The notes: generated by a model not told the origin, from the letters alone. 32,847 bases of DNA from an uncultured Collinsella sp. (GCA_937923795.1 CALDWI010000045.1:1-32847); one strand, 5' to 3'. Shown: positions 1 through 7,833, counted from the stretch's first letter. A program made the numbers and translations.

Positions 1-93
1 CATGCCGAAATGGCGCGAAGCACACGGTTGACAAAACTATAGAGACACGTCCCAGGAAAACCCGTAAGTAAGAGATTCAACCCAAAAAAGTCC

Positions 94-122
94 TTGCATC
101 AAAGACAGTCTTCCCCTATAGT
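94..122 (+). promoter_or_regulatory. Sigma-70-type promoter of the tRNA gene
   Basis: A -35 box TTGCAT (94-99) is followed after exactly 17 bases by a -10 box TATAGT (117-122). Transcription would start near 129, a few bases before the mature 5' end of the tRNA at 136. Spacing and position fit a short tRNA promoter. Confidence 0.7.
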
Positions 123-135
123 ATCTCCTCGTCGC

Positions 136-211
136 GGGGGCGTAGCTCAGCTGGGAGAGCGCTTGACTGGCAGTCAAGAGGTCAGGGGTTCGATCCCCCT
201 CGTCTCCACCA
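136..211 (+). tRNA. tRNA-Ala (anticodon GGC)
   Basis: A full 76-nt cloverleaf can be folded. The acceptor stem GGGGGCG (136-142) pairs with CGTCTCC (201-207) with two G-U pairs. The D arm is GCTC...GAGC, the anticodon stem is CTTGA/TCAAG around loop CTGGCAG, and the T arm carries TTCGATC. The anticodon GGC reads GCC alanine codons. Discriminator A208 and an encoded CCA (209-211) follow. A promoter lies just upstream and a terminator just downstream, so it is a single-gene transcript. No copy of its 3' end is seen elsewhere in the window, so there is no evidence that it served as an integration site. Confidence 0.95.
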
Positions 212-225
212 TCGTGAATGCAGAG

Positions 226-251
226 GCCTTCGGAATTCCGAAGGCTTTTTT
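226..251 (+). terminator. Intrinsic terminator after tRNA-Ala
   Basis: A perfect 20-base palindrome (226-245, GCCTTCGG/CCGAAGGC arms around AATT) is followed directly by six T (246-251). This is a textbook Rho-independent terminator 15 bases after the tRNA. Confidence 0.9.
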
Positions 252-738
252 CATACCAAAACACCATGCGCCACAAACCCCACCTACGCCAACAAAAAGT
301 TGCACAAATTATTTCCCATGTCTGTACATAGTTTGTTAGCCAAACGCGATTATCAGTGTAGATCGCCGTTCCATATGGGCTTCAGGAACGCGCCTAATCA
401 CCGTTAGCATCCCATTAACCTGCATCAACGTGAACAACATCGCAAAATAACCCCCTTAAGCACGCTAAATGAACGATATGTTGTCCAACGCAGCCCAAAT
501 CAGTTTCGCTAACAGCTTGTGCTAGGATACCTAACGTTACATGAGTTCAACTGTGCTCACGGCTCCAACAAGTCACAAAGCGCAGGGTCGATTAGCATCC
601 GGCCGTAACGGCGGTGCCAGAAACACCACGAGCTCCAATAAAGAAGTCATGCGACGTTACTTATTTGTATTGAGTTAATTCACAGGTGCAAATAGTTATA
701 AGCTTGCATGTCAAAGCGTAGCAGTCCTACAGCTGTTT

Positions 739-786
739 GCGTGCGATCCAGTTTTGTACCCGCTTGACTGGCTCGCACGCAGCCAG
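739..786 (+). promoter_or_regulatory. Alternative hairpin pair in the leader
   Basis: The arm 739-752 pairs with 767-780: eight pairs (GCGTGCGA/TCGCACGC), one mismatch, then five pairs (CCAGT/ACTGG) around a 14-base loop. A second hairpin, CTGGCT (768-773) with AGCCAG (781-786) around a 7-base loop, uses part of the same sequence, so the two structures exclude each other. Neither has a following T-run. The arrangement could be an RNA site recognised by the antiterminator or an attenuator; its function is inferred. Confidence 0.4.
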
Positions 787-885
787 CTGGGGTCGTGGTC
801 ATTTTGCGATACACGTCCGCGACTCTAGCCACTGCACTTATACATACCGTTCACGGTGGGGCAGAGCCACGTGCTTGTCTGACTG

Positions 886-958
886 GGCTCAGGGTTTGAA
901 TATGGAGCGCCTTCGCGCACAAGCGCCCTGGCGAAGCCATACCCAAACCCCGTGAGCC
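886..958 (+). promoter_or_regulatory. Large nested hairpin just before the first gene
   Basis: GGCTCA (886-891) pairs with TGAGCC (953-958). GGGTTTG (892-898) pairs with CAAACCC (944-950). TATGG (901-905) pairs with CCATA (937-941). CTTCGC (911-916) pairs with GCGAAG (931-936). The structure ends 15 bases before the AAGGAGG ribosome site at 973-979. It could act as an RNA binding site for the LoaP/NusG-like protein or control access to the ribosome site. Confidence 0.45.
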
Positions 959-987
959 ACACGTAAGACAGCAAGGAGGTGGTGCTC

Positions 988-1533
988 GTGTGGTATGTGA
1001 TTCAGGTCATTAACGGTCGCGAAGACGTAATGCGCGAGCGCATCGAGCGTATGGTGCCTACGAGCGCCATGCAGGAGCTCTTTTATCCCCAATTTCAAAC
1101 CGAAATTAAAGTACACGGCGAATGGGTCAATGCGACCAAGCCGCTCTTTCCCGGTTATCTTATCTGAGATACGGCAGATCCCCGTACCGTGCAACAGTAT
1201 CTGCTGCGTATGGACGACTTTGCCCGTGTGTTATCCCAGGACAGTCAGTTTGTGCCGCTGGCAAAAGAAGAGGTCCAGCTTATTGGCGGCTTTACGCATA
1301 GGGGAGACCGCGTAGTGCCCATGAGCGAGGCCTTAAAAGACGGTGACCAGGTCATAGTGACGGCAGGTCCACTGTTGGGCCACGAAGGCCTTATCAAAAC
1401 CATTAACAGACGTAAGAGCACTGCTTATTTGGAGCTCGATCTATGTGGCCGACGCGTAACCACCCGTGTCGGTCTCGCTGTCCTTACAAACGAGCAGCGT
1501 GCCATTCGCAGCCTCAAAAGGGCGATCGCCTAG
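988..1533 (+). pseudogene. LoaP/NusG-type antiterminator, interrupted by in-frame TGA
   Basis: The product resembles NusG paralogues of the LoaP/UpxY kind, which load on RNA polymerase and let it read through terminators in long glycan operons. The N-terminal NGN domain starts WYVIQV and ends PLFPGYLI. The C-terminal part carries a KOW-like stretch (DGDQVIVTAGPLLGHEG, about residues 117-133). AAGGAGG at 973-979 places the start at GTG 988 (8-base spacing) rather than the GTG codons at 979 or 982. A TGA at 1165-1167 interrupts the frame exactly where LoaP proteins have one residue between PGYVF and DTEDP. The frame continues intact after it (DTADP...) for 121 codons to TAG 1531-1533. It is most likely a recent nonsense mutation; a sequencing error is possible. 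As first gene of the operon it would normally regulate everything downstream. Confidence 0.8.
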
Positions 1534-1599
1534 CTGCTGGCGATTGCTGCACAGAACAGGAGGGATCCCCGACCCGGGGTCGAAGTCTTGGAAGAGAAC

Positions 1600-2349
1600 G
1601 TGTCTGATAAAACTCAATATGCAACGGATGCGCCCGCGGGGGCGGCGCTGATTGCTCAGGCCATGGACCGGCGTGAGGGCGCCGGTCGCTACAAGGCCAT
1701 GAAATCCATCATGGACTGGGACAACTCACGTCTGGCCTACAGGGCCGTTAAGCGCGCGTTTGACATCGTTTTCAGCGGTGTCGTCCTCATTGTTATCGCA
1801 ATTCCTAGCTTAGTGCTGGCGGCGGCCATCCGCATGGAGAGCGAGGGCAGCCCCTTCTACAGCCAGATCCGTGTGGGCCAGACCCGCCGCGACGGCAGCC
1901 TGTCAACCTTCCGCATGTGGAAGTTCCGATCCATGTATAAGGACGCCGACGAGCGCCTCGCCGAGCTCAAGGAGCAGAACGAGATTGCCGGCGCCATGTT
2001 CAAGATGAGGGAGGACCCGCGCGTCACCAAGATCGGGAAGTTCATCCGCAAGCACTCCATCGACGAGTTCCCGCAGTTCATTAACGTATTCCTGGGCCAG
2101 ATGTCCGTCGTGGGTCCGCGCCCGCCGCTGCCTAATGAGGTTGCGGAGTACACCGAGTACGACCTGCAGCGCCTGGCCGTGAAGCCCGGGATTACCGGCT
2201 GGTGGCAGGTTACTGAGCGCAACTCGACGGGATTCGACGGAATGGTCCGTCGCGACCTGGAATATATCGCCAATCGGGGCGCTTTCTTCGATTTAAAAAT
2301 AATCCTACTCACAGTGATTGAGGTTGTCAGCGGAAATGGCGCTTGCTAA
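1600..2349 (+). CDS. Initiating sugar-phosphate transferase (Bac_transf family)
   Basis: This membrane enzyme moves a sugar-1-phosphate from a nucleotide sugar onto undecaprenyl phosphate and starts repeat-unit synthesis. It is the short form: one N-terminal membrane segment (about residues 47-70, rich in V/I/L) and the cytoplasmic catalytic domain, without the large N-terminal membrane region of WcaJ-type proteins. Family motifs are visible: KRAFDI before the membrane segment, FRMWKFRSM, the KIGKFIRKHSIDEFPQ block, SVVGPRPPLP and KPGITGWWQV. The start is uncertain: GTG 1600 has GGAAG five bases upstream, while TTG 1588 gives four extra residues but sits 23 bases from the AGGAGGG at 1558-1564. 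Its end overlaps the next gene by 14 bases. The donor sugar cannot be told from sequence. Confidence 0.9.
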   Translation: MSDKTQYATDAPAGAALIAQAMDRREGAGRYKAMKSIMDWDNSRLAYRAVKRAFDIVFSGVVLIVIAIPSLVLAAAIRMESEGSPFYSQIRVGQTRRDGSLSTFRMWKFRSMYKDADERLAELKEQNEIAGAMFKMREDPRVTKIGKFIRKHSIDEFPQFINVFLGQMSVVGPRPPLPNEVAEYTEYDLQRLAVKPGITGWWQVTERNSTGFDGMVRRDLEYIANRGAFFDLKIILLTVIEVVSGNGAC

Positions 2350-3142
2350 AGAGACAAGAGAGAAACACGAAGACGCCAGTTCAAGGGTTGTTCTTCCCGG
2401 GCGAATTGAAATCTTGGGCGCCCCCGTCGACCCGTGGACGATGGGGCAGACCGTCGAGGCGACCGATGCCCTCATCAAGGAGGGGCGCTTCGCCCACCTG
2501 ATCGGCGTGAACGCCGACAAGTTGCTGCAGATGCGCGACGATCCCGAGATGGACGCGTGCGTGCGCCGCTGCGAGATCGTGAACGCCGATGGCGCCTCCA
2601 TGGTCATGGCCGCCAAGAAGCTGGGCGTGGACTTGCCCGAGCGCGTGGCCGGCATCGACCTCATGTGGGAGCTGTGTGGGCTGGCCGAGCGTGAGGGGCA
2701 CAGCGTCTACCTGCTAGGCGCCAAAGCCGAAGTGGTCGCAAAGACCGCCGAGGTACTGTCCGAGAGGTATCCCAATATGGTCCTTGCGGGCTACCGTGAC
2801 GGCTACTTCGGCGAAGACGAGTTCGATGCCGTGGTCGCCGAGGTTGAGCAGGCCGAGCCCGACATCGTGTTCGTGGGCATCACCTCGCCCAAGAAGGAAC
2901 GCCTGATCGAGCGTTTCCGCGAGCTGGGCGCCAAGGGCGCTTTCGTGGGCGTGGGGGGTTCGTTCGACGTGGTCTCCGGCAACATCCCGCGCGCCCCGAT
3001 GTGGATGCAGCGTGCGAACCTGGAGTGGCTCTTCCGCATGATGCAGGAGCCCAGGCGCCTGGTGAGGCGCTACGTGGTCGGCAACACCCGTTTCTACATG
3101 CTTCTCCGCAAGGAGTCAAAGAGGAGCAAGGCCAATGTCTAA
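2336..3142 (+). CDS. WecG/TagA/CpsF family glycosyltransferase
   Basis: This GT26 enzyme adds the second sugar, typically N-acetylmannosamine or its uronic acid, to the lipid-linked first sugar at the membrane. The family blocks are clear: GVNADKLLQM (about residues 58-67), NADGAS (83-88; the Asp matches the catalytic Asp of TagA), LPERVAGIDLMWEL, GYRDGYF, VFVGITSPKKE, GVGGSFDVVSG and QRANLEWLFRMMQEP near the C-terminus. Length (268 aa) fits the family. ATG 2336 is preferred over in-frame TTG 2318. It overlaps both neighbours, which points to coupled translation. The following gene makes UDP-ManNAc, the donor this family often uses, so the two probably work together. Confidence 0.9.
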   Translation: MALAKETREKHEDASSRVVLPGRIEILGAPVDPWTMGQTVEATDALIKEGRFAHLIGVNADKLLQMRDDPEMDACVRRCEIVNADGASMVMAAKKLGVDLPERVAGIDLMWELCGLAEREGHSVYLLGAKAEVVAKTAEVLSERYPNMVLAGYRDGYFGEDEFDAVVAEVEQAEPDIVFVGITSPKKERLIERFRELGAKGAFVGVGGSFDVVSGNIPRAPMWMQRANLEWLFRMMQEPRRLVRRYVVGNTRFYMLLRKESKRSKANV

Positions 3143-4244
3143 GAAGAAAATAATGCTCGTCTTCGGCACCCGCCCGGAGGCAATCAAGATGTGCCCGCTC
3201 GTCAACGAGCTGAAGGCGCGCTCGAATGAGTTCGAGACCGTCGTGACAGTGACGGGCCAGCACCGCGAGATGCTCGACCAGGTGCTGCGCGTCTTCGGCG
3301 TGACTCCAGACCACGACCTGGCGATCATGAAGCCCGGCCAGACGCTGTTCGACGTTACGTGCGACGTGCTGCTCAAGCTCAAGGCGGTCCTCGAGGACGA
3401 GAGACCCGACGTCGTTCTTGTGCACGGCGATACCACGACTAGCTTCGCCGCAGCGCTTGCATGCTTCTATCTTCAGATCCCCGTGGGCCACGTCGAGGCG
3501 GGCCTGCGCACGCATGACATCTACAGCCCCTGGCCCGAGGAGTTCAACCGCCAGGCCGTCGACATCGTGAGCGAGTACTATTTCGCCCCTACGGAGGCCA
3601 GCAAGCAGAACCTGCTCGACGAGGGCAAGCCGGAGTCAAAGATCTGGGTGACCGGCAACACCGGGATCGACGCCCTGCGCACCACCGTGCGCGAGGGGTA
3701 CTCCCATCCCGAGCTCGAGTGGGCCGAGGGCTCCCGCCTCATTCTCATCACGGCCCACCGCCGCGAGAACCTTGGCGAACCCATGCACCGCATGTTCCGC
3801 GCCATCCGCCGCGTGATGGAGGAGCATCCGGACACCAAGGCGATCTACCCCATCCACATGAACCCGCTCGTCCGAAAGGCGGCCCATGAGGAGCTCGACG
3901 GCTTCGACCGCCTGCACATCATCGACCCGCTCGAGGTATTCGACTTCCACAACTTCATGGCCGCGAGCCACCTCATCCTCACCGACTCGGGTGGCATCCA
4001 GGAGGAGGCCCCGAGCCTGGGTAAGCCGGTGCTCGTCATGCGCGACACCACCGAGCGACCCGAGGGCGTTGCCGCCGGCACGCTGAAGCTCGTGGGCACC
4101 GAGGAGGACGTCATCTACCGTGAGTTCAGCCGCCTGCTCTCTGACGAGTCTGAGTACGAGGCCATGAGCCACGCCTCCAACCCCTACGGAGACGGGCATG
4201 CGAGCGAGCGGATTGCGAACGTGCTGGCAGGCCGGTCGCGATGA
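3135..4244 (+). CDS. wecB: UDP-GlcNAc 2-epimerase, non-hydrolysing
   Basis: It interconverts UDP-GlcNAc and UDP-ManNAc in the cytoplasm. The 369-residue length is normal. Conserved blocks appear in order: FGTRPEAIKM at the N-terminus, HGDTTTS, HVEAGLRT, PWPEEFNRQ, TGNTGIDAL, TAHRRENLG, YPIHMNP, LTDSGGIQEEAPSLGKPVL, and RDTTERPEG near the C-terminus. The acidic and histidine residues used in catalysis by the E. coli enzyme are all matched. GAGGAG (3121-3126) lies eight bases before ATG 3135, and the gene overlaps the preceding one by 8 bases. It supplies ManNAc for the TagA/WecG-like enzyme. In Gram-positive bacteria the gene is also called mnaA. Confidence 0.95.
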   Translation: MSKKKIMLVFGTRPEAIKMCPLVNELKARSNEFETVVTVTGQHREMLDQVLRVFGVTPDHDLAIMKPGQTLFDVTCDVLLKLKAVLEDERPDVVLVHGDTTTSFAAALACFYLQIPVGHVEAGLRTHDIYSPWPEEFNRQAVDIVSEYYFAPTEASKQNLLDEGKPESKIWVTGNTGIDALRTTVREGYSHPELEWAEGSRLILITAHRRENLGEPMHRMFRAIRRVMEEHPDTKAIYPIHMNPLVRKAAHEELDGFDRLHIIDPLEVFDFHNFMAASHLILTDSGGIQEEAPSLGKPVLVMRDTTERPEGVAAGTLKLVGTEEDVIYREFSRLLSDESEYEAMSHASNPYGDGHASERIANVLAGRSR

Positions 4245-5350
4245 TTCGGGTCCTGCACATCATTCAACAGCTAGGGCCCGGAAGGGGCGGGGTGAGGACC
4301 TTCGTCTCCACGATGCTCGATTGCCCGGCTCCCGATATCGAGCAGAGTGTGCTGTCGGTGGGAAGAGTCGAAGGGGATAGGTTCGGAGAGCGATTCTTCG
4401 GTCCTTTAATCGATAGCTACAGCCCGCTACTGGTTGGCACTCTGGGGGCGAAGCGCCTTGGCGCTTTTCTTTCGAAGCACCGTTTCGATATCGTTCAGAT
4501 TCACACGAACAACGCACTCGGCTTCATCTTCGCCTCTGAGGCCAAAAAGGCAGGAGTTCCCTCGCGCATCGTGCACTGCCATAACAGCGCGCTTGGCAGC
4601 ACCTCGCGTCTGAAGAATATGGTCAACGTGGCCATGATAGAGAGGTTTCTCCCGTCGGCGAGTGAGCGCTGGGCATGCAGCGAAGTCGCAGGTGAATATC
4701 TCTTTCAGGGCGCTGGCTATGCCTTGGTGCACAACGGGGTCGATTCCGATAAATTCCGATTCTCTTCCTCTGACCGGGCTACCGTTAGACATCGGCTTGG
4801 GATCCCGGGCTATGCCACCGTCATAGGGTTTGTTGGGGCGGGCATTCCTGCGAAAAACACCCTGCGCGCCCTCGATATCTTCAATCAGCTGCGCTCCAGT
4901 AAGGCCGATTCCCGCCTTCTGCTCTTCGGCCAAGCTGAGGAACTTCCCCTTGCGAAGGAGAAGGCGGCTAAATTGGGGCTGGGCGAATCGGCGGTTTTCA
5001 TCGGAACTGTTGACGATATCTGGAGGTACTACAGCGCCATGGATGCGCTGCTTGCCCCCTCTTTCCACGAGGGGTTACCGATTGCCTTCATTGAGGCCCA
5101 GGCAAATGGACTGCCCATCCTCAGCTCTGACGCGGTTACCCAGGAGGCCGACCTGACGGGCCTTCTCCAGCGAGCAGGGCTTTCGCTTTCCGACAAGGAG
5201 TGGGCTGATCTGTTGGGAGCCTGTGCCGGCAAAAGGCTGGTTTCCGCCAAGGCCAACTATGTTTCGTTTCTCGATAAAGCGGGTTACACCACAAGGTCGC
5301 TCTACGAGCAGCTTTCTGATCGCTATAGAAATATGACTAAAGGGGCGTAA
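4241..5350 (+). CDS. GT4-family glycosyltransferase (EpsF-like)
   Basis: A GT-B fold retaining glycosyltransferase for the growing repeat unit. The N-terminal domain starts VLHIIQQLGPGRGGVRTF, the glycine-rich acceptor-side loop. The C-terminal nucleotide-sugar domain has HNGVDSDKF, FVGAGIPAKNTLRALDIF, LLLFGQAEELP, VFIGTVDDIWRYYSAMD and SFHEGLPIAFIEAQANGLP. The last contains the E(x7)E pattern of the GT4 family and most resembles EpsF of Bacillus exopolysaccharide clusters. Start ATG 4241 overlaps the wecB stop in an ATGA, so translation is coupled. Sugar specificity is unknown. Confidence 0.9.
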   Translation: MIRVLHIIQQLGPGRGGVRTFVSTMLDCPAPDIEQSVLSVGRVEGDRFGERFFGPLIDSYSPLLVGTLGAKRLGAFLSKHRFDIVQIHTNNALGFIFASEAKKAGVPSRIVHCHNSALGSTSRLKNMVNVAMIERFLPSASERWACSEVAGEYLFQGAGYALVHNGVDSDKFRFSSSDRATVRHRLGIPGYATVIGFVGAGIPAKNTLRALDIFNQLRSSKADSRLLLFGQAEELPLAKEKAAKLGLGESAVFIGTVDDIWRYYSAMDALLAPSFHEGLPIAFIEAQANGLPILSSDAVTQEADLTGLLQRAGLSLSDKEWADLLGACAGKRLVSAKANYVSFLDKAGYTTRSLYEQLSDRYRNMTKGA

Positions 5351-5351
5351 T

Positions 5352-6227
5352 ATGCCGACCGAATATTTATCCATGCAAGAGGTAAAAGATGCCGAACTAC
5401 GCCTCCTTCGCATTTTCGACTCCTACTGCCGAGAGAACAATCTGCGATACTCAATGGGCTCCGGAACTCTGCTCGGTGCGGTTAGGCACAAGGGGTTCAT
5501 TCCCTGGGATGACGATATCGATGTCGTTATGCCTGTTGAGGATTATAGGAAATTGTTAAAAAGTTTCGGTTCACGCGCTGGAGCAGAGTCATCTCATGTC
5601 AAGCTTACCAGCCAGCTGAACTCTAAAGTTTCTGCTGCGATTCCTTTTGAAAAACTGGTGGATACCAGCATTGAGGTAAAGTCTGCATTCATTGCAGAGG
5701 GAATCCGCGAATATGTGTGGATCGATATCTTTCCGATTGTTTCTTTCGAAAGTGAAGCCGAAGCCAACAAAGCCTGGGATGCAGCAGTTCGATATAAGTA
5801 CCTGTTCCAAGCATCAAGATGGAGCTCGGGACAGCCAGGAGTTGCTGGCTGCTTCAAAACCGTCTTCGGCACGATTGCCAGGCACACCCCTCTGCAACAG
5901 TGGGCTCTCGGTAAGCTAAGAACGATGACGGATAACGGTTGCTTTTCGACTATCGGCACTGCTGCCAATCTGGCTTGGGCGGTCAGCCAGTCGCTGGAGG
6001 TTTTCCCCGCAAGCCTGTTTAGCAACTTAGTTGAATACGAATTCGAAAACGAACGGTTCTTTGGCTTTGAGGATGCGGACCGCTATCTCTCGATAATGTA
6101 CGGGGACTATATGTCACTCCCGCCTGCCGACAAACGTATTGCGCATGAGTTGAAGGCCTGGCGCGTCAGCGCTTCTAACAACTTCGACCCTACGAGTAGC
6201 GGAAGCACCGATGAACAAGATTGCTAA
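5352..6227 (+). CDS. LicD-family phosphotransferase
   Basis: LicD proteins transfer a phosphorylated alcohol (phosphocholine in the best-known cases, others elsewhere) from a CDP-activated donor to a sugar of a surface glycan. The N-terminal half has the signature of the nucleotidyltransferase-like fold: LRYSMGSGTLLGAVRHKGF followed by PWDDDIDV with acidic residues at 53-57. The protein is cytoplasmic with no signal peptide, and 291 aa is normal. It begins one base after the GT4 stop and overlaps the next gene by 17 bases. The cytidylyltransferase fusion and the aminotransferase at the end of the operon are the likely makers of its donor. Choline-uptake genes are absent, so the substituent is probably not choline; this last point is inference. 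Confidence 0.9.
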   Translation: MPTEYLSMQEVKDAELRLLRIFDSYCRENNLRYSMGSGTLLGAVRHKGFIPWDDDIDVVMPVEDYRKLLKSFGSRAGAESSHVKLTSQLNSKVSAAIPFEKLVDTSIEVKSAFIAEGIREYVWIDIFPIVSFESEAEANKAWDAAVRYKYLFQASRWSSGQPGVAGCFKTVFGTIARHTPLQQWALGKLRTMTDNGCFSTIGTAANLAWAVSQSLEVFPASLFSNLVEYEFENERFFGFEDADRYLSIMYGDYMSLPPADKRIAHELKAWRVSASNNFDPTSSGSTDEQDC

Positions 6228-6765
6228 GGCGCTTAAATGGGGCGCTTCCGCCCTACGGGTTGCCAGAGTGCGCATTGTGACCGGAAATCGGTTCAAGATC
6301 GCCTCGGGCAAACCATTGTACCTGGGCAAGGGCGCACGGGTGATATTGGGCGAGGGCGCTTCCCTCAGCATCGGTGCGGGCGTTTATTTGAGCCCCGAGT
6401 GCTTCGTACAGGTTAATAAAGGCGCAACTTTAGTGCTGGAAGACGGCGTCTACATGAACGAGGGCTGCCGAGTGACGGTAGTCGAATCCGCCCACATCGG
6501 TGCAGACACGCTCTTCGGTCCCAATGTCCAGATTTACGACCACGACCACGAATTCGACAGTAGGGGGGTTAGCTCAAAGTTAATCCACGCTCCGGTTTCG
6601 ATTGGTCAGCATTGTTGGCTTTGCGCTAATGCGGTCGTTACGCGCGGTTGCTCGATTGCGTGCCGCTCTCTCGTCTCGGCGAACTCTGTTGTCACGTGCG
6701 ACCTTAACGAGTCGGGTGCGCTGTACGCTGGTGCGCCCGCTCGATTGATAAAGAGATACGACTAG
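6211..6765 (+). CDS. Hexapeptide-repeat acyltransferase
   Basis: A left-handed beta-helix acetyl/acyltransferase of the maltose/xenobiotic acetyltransferase group, probably O-acetylating a sugar of the glycan. Hexapeptide-type turns run through residues about 30-165 (LGKGARVILGEGASLSIGAG, then LEDGVYMNEGC and HIGADTLFGPN). A histidine-rich loop YDHDHEF around residue 110 matches the catalytic histidine region, and the end ALYAGAPARLIKRY is the usual closing strand. The start ATG 6211 lies inside the end of the LicD gene. Acyl donor and acceptor are unknown. Confidence 0.85.
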   Translation: MNKIAKALKWGASALRVARVRIVTGNRFKIASGKPLYLGKGARVILGEGASLSIGAGVYLSPECFVQVNKGATLVLEDGVYMNEGCRVTVVESAHIGADTLFGPNVQIYDHDHEFDSRGVSSKLIHAPVSIGQHCWLCANAVVTRGCSIACRSLVSANSVVTCDLNESGALYAGAPARLIKRYD

Positions 6766-6780
6766 GAAGCCTTCTTAAAC

Positions 6781-7818
6781 GTGGATCAAAAGCTGAACAT
6801 AACCCTTATCGTGCCCGTGTACAACGTTGAGTGTTACCTCGAGCAGTGCGTCCGCTCAATTTTGGAACAGTCGTATTCAGTTTTCGAGGTGCTGCTCGTC
6901 GACGACGGCTCGACCGACGGGTCGAGCGAGCTGTGTGATCGGCTCTCCTCTGAGAACGATTGCGTGCGGACAGTGCATAAGGAGAACGCAGGGCTTGGTT
7001 TCGCGCGTAACACGGGACTTGACAACCTGCGTCCTGAGTCAACGCACGTAATGTTCGTTGACTCGGATGACTGGCTCGAATCCGACATGGTTGAGACGTT
7101 CGCCCGAGCCATTGAGGACACCGGGGCGGATTGTGTTCTGGGTGGTTTCACCAAGCGAGATGATAAAGGAAGTCCCCAGTTTGAGTTCAAGCTCGAGGAC
7201 GCCGTGTGGGAGGGCGACGAGCTAGCAAAGAGGTTTGTACCCCGTGTGTGCGGCAGCACCCCCGAGATGTCCGATTCGATTCCAATGTCGGTATGTTCGT
7301 CTATGTTCGCAATGAAGAACATAGACGAACATACCCTGCGCTTTCCCTCAGAGCGCGAGGTAATCAGCGAAGACTTCGTCTTTAAATACAAGTACCTCCG
7401 GACTAGCAACAAGGTGGTGACAACGAGCAGCGTGGGGTATTCGTACCGAACGAATCTTTCGTCACTTAGTACTTCGTATAGACCAGATCGCTTCGATGCC
7501 AGCCTTATTTTCTACGACTACGCTCTTCGACTCGTGGCGGACTCGCCCTCGGAAGCAGAATGCGTTTTGAGATTAAAAAAGACCTTATTTATCAATATGA
7601 AGATGTGTATCTCGCAGGAAGTGCCTCGCGTTAGCGGTAAGAGCCGACGTGATGCCTGCGATGCTATACGAAGAATGGCGAGTGATAGTCGCCTGTCAAA
7701 GGTGATAAGCGACTATCCATGCGAGAGACTCGGCTTTACACAGAGAGTCTTTGTGGAACTGCTGAGGCGGCGTGCCGCGAGTATTCTCTATATGGCCGCT
7801 TCGTCTGGGGTTTTCTAG
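6781..7818 (+). CDS. GT2-family glycosyltransferase
   Basis: An inverting GT-A glycosyltransferase. The N-terminal domain shows ITLIVPVYNVECYLEQCVRS, the nucleotide-binding DDGSTD (residues 41-46), ENAGLGFARNTGL and the metal-binding DSDD (94-97). The C-terminal third has no recognisable domain and no membrane helix. The start is GTG 6781, with AGGAAG about 10 bases upstream; the gap to the previous gene is 15 bases. A perfect 19-bp palindrome lies inside the gene at 7290-7335, near residues 171-185. Confidence 0.9.
   Translation: MDQKLNITLIVPVYNVECYLEQCVRSILEQSYSVFEVLLVDDGSTDGSSELCDRLSSENDCVRTVHKENAGLGFARNTGLDNLRPESTHVMFVDSDDWLESDMVETFARAIEDTGADCVLGGFTKRDDKGSPQFEFKLEDAVWEGDELAKRFVPRVCGSTPEMSDSIPMSVCSSMFAMKNIDEHTLRFPSEREVISEDFVFKYKYLRTSNKVVTTSSVGYSYRTNLSSLSTSYRPDRFDASLIFYDYALRLVADSPSEAECVLRLKKTLFINMKMCISQEVPRVSGKSRRDACDAIRRMASDSRLSKVISDYPCERLGFTQRVFVELLRRRAASILYMAASSGVF
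7290..7335. repeat. Perfect 19-bp inverted repeat inside a GT2 gene
   Basis: The arm 7290-7308 (GGTATGTTCGTCTATGTTC) is exactly complementary to 7317-7335, with an 8-base spacer GCAATGAA (7309-7316). Pairing stops on both sides at mismatches. Both arms are translated (SVCSSMF and NIDEHT regions). There is no T-run, so it is not an ordinary terminator. Flipping the spacer would keep the frame and change Ala-Met-Lys to Phe-Ile-Ala. Confidence 0.85.
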
Positions 7819-7833
7819 ATTGGAGGCTCGAAC

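Larger units (their letters stand above)
252..987 (+). other. Long non-coding leader of the glycan operon
   Basis: About 735 bases between the tRNA terminator and the LoaP-like gene contain no convincing gene. The only open frame of note (737-955) has no ribosome site and no recognisable protein. Weak promoter candidates are TTGCAC (300-305) with TACATA (325-330), and TTAATT (675-680) with TATAAG (697-702) at 16-base spacing; neither is strong. The last 250 bases carry two large hairpins, described separately. A long untranslated leader before an operon headed by a NusG-paralogue gene is typical of operons controlled by processive antitermination. Confidence 0.5.

Noticed and set aside
28..33. 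TTGACA as a -35 box near the left edge
   Set aside because: No acceptable -10 box lies 16-18 bases downstream; the pair at 94-122 fits the tRNA far better.
136..211. tRNA-Ala as attachment site of an integrated element
   Set aside because: No second copy of the tRNA 3' end and no integrase gene were found in the window.
37..276. Minus-strand open frame across the tRNA
   Set aside because: It is the antisense of tRNA-Ala and its terminator, giving the common spurious peptide seen over tRNA genes.
737..955. Small + strand frame in the leader
   Set aside because: No ribosome site, no protein-like composition, and it lies over the two hairpins.
1165..1167. TGA as a selenocysteine codon
   Set aside because: NusG-like proteins have no known selenocysteine, the position holds a hydrophobic residue in relatives, and no SECIS-like element was evident.
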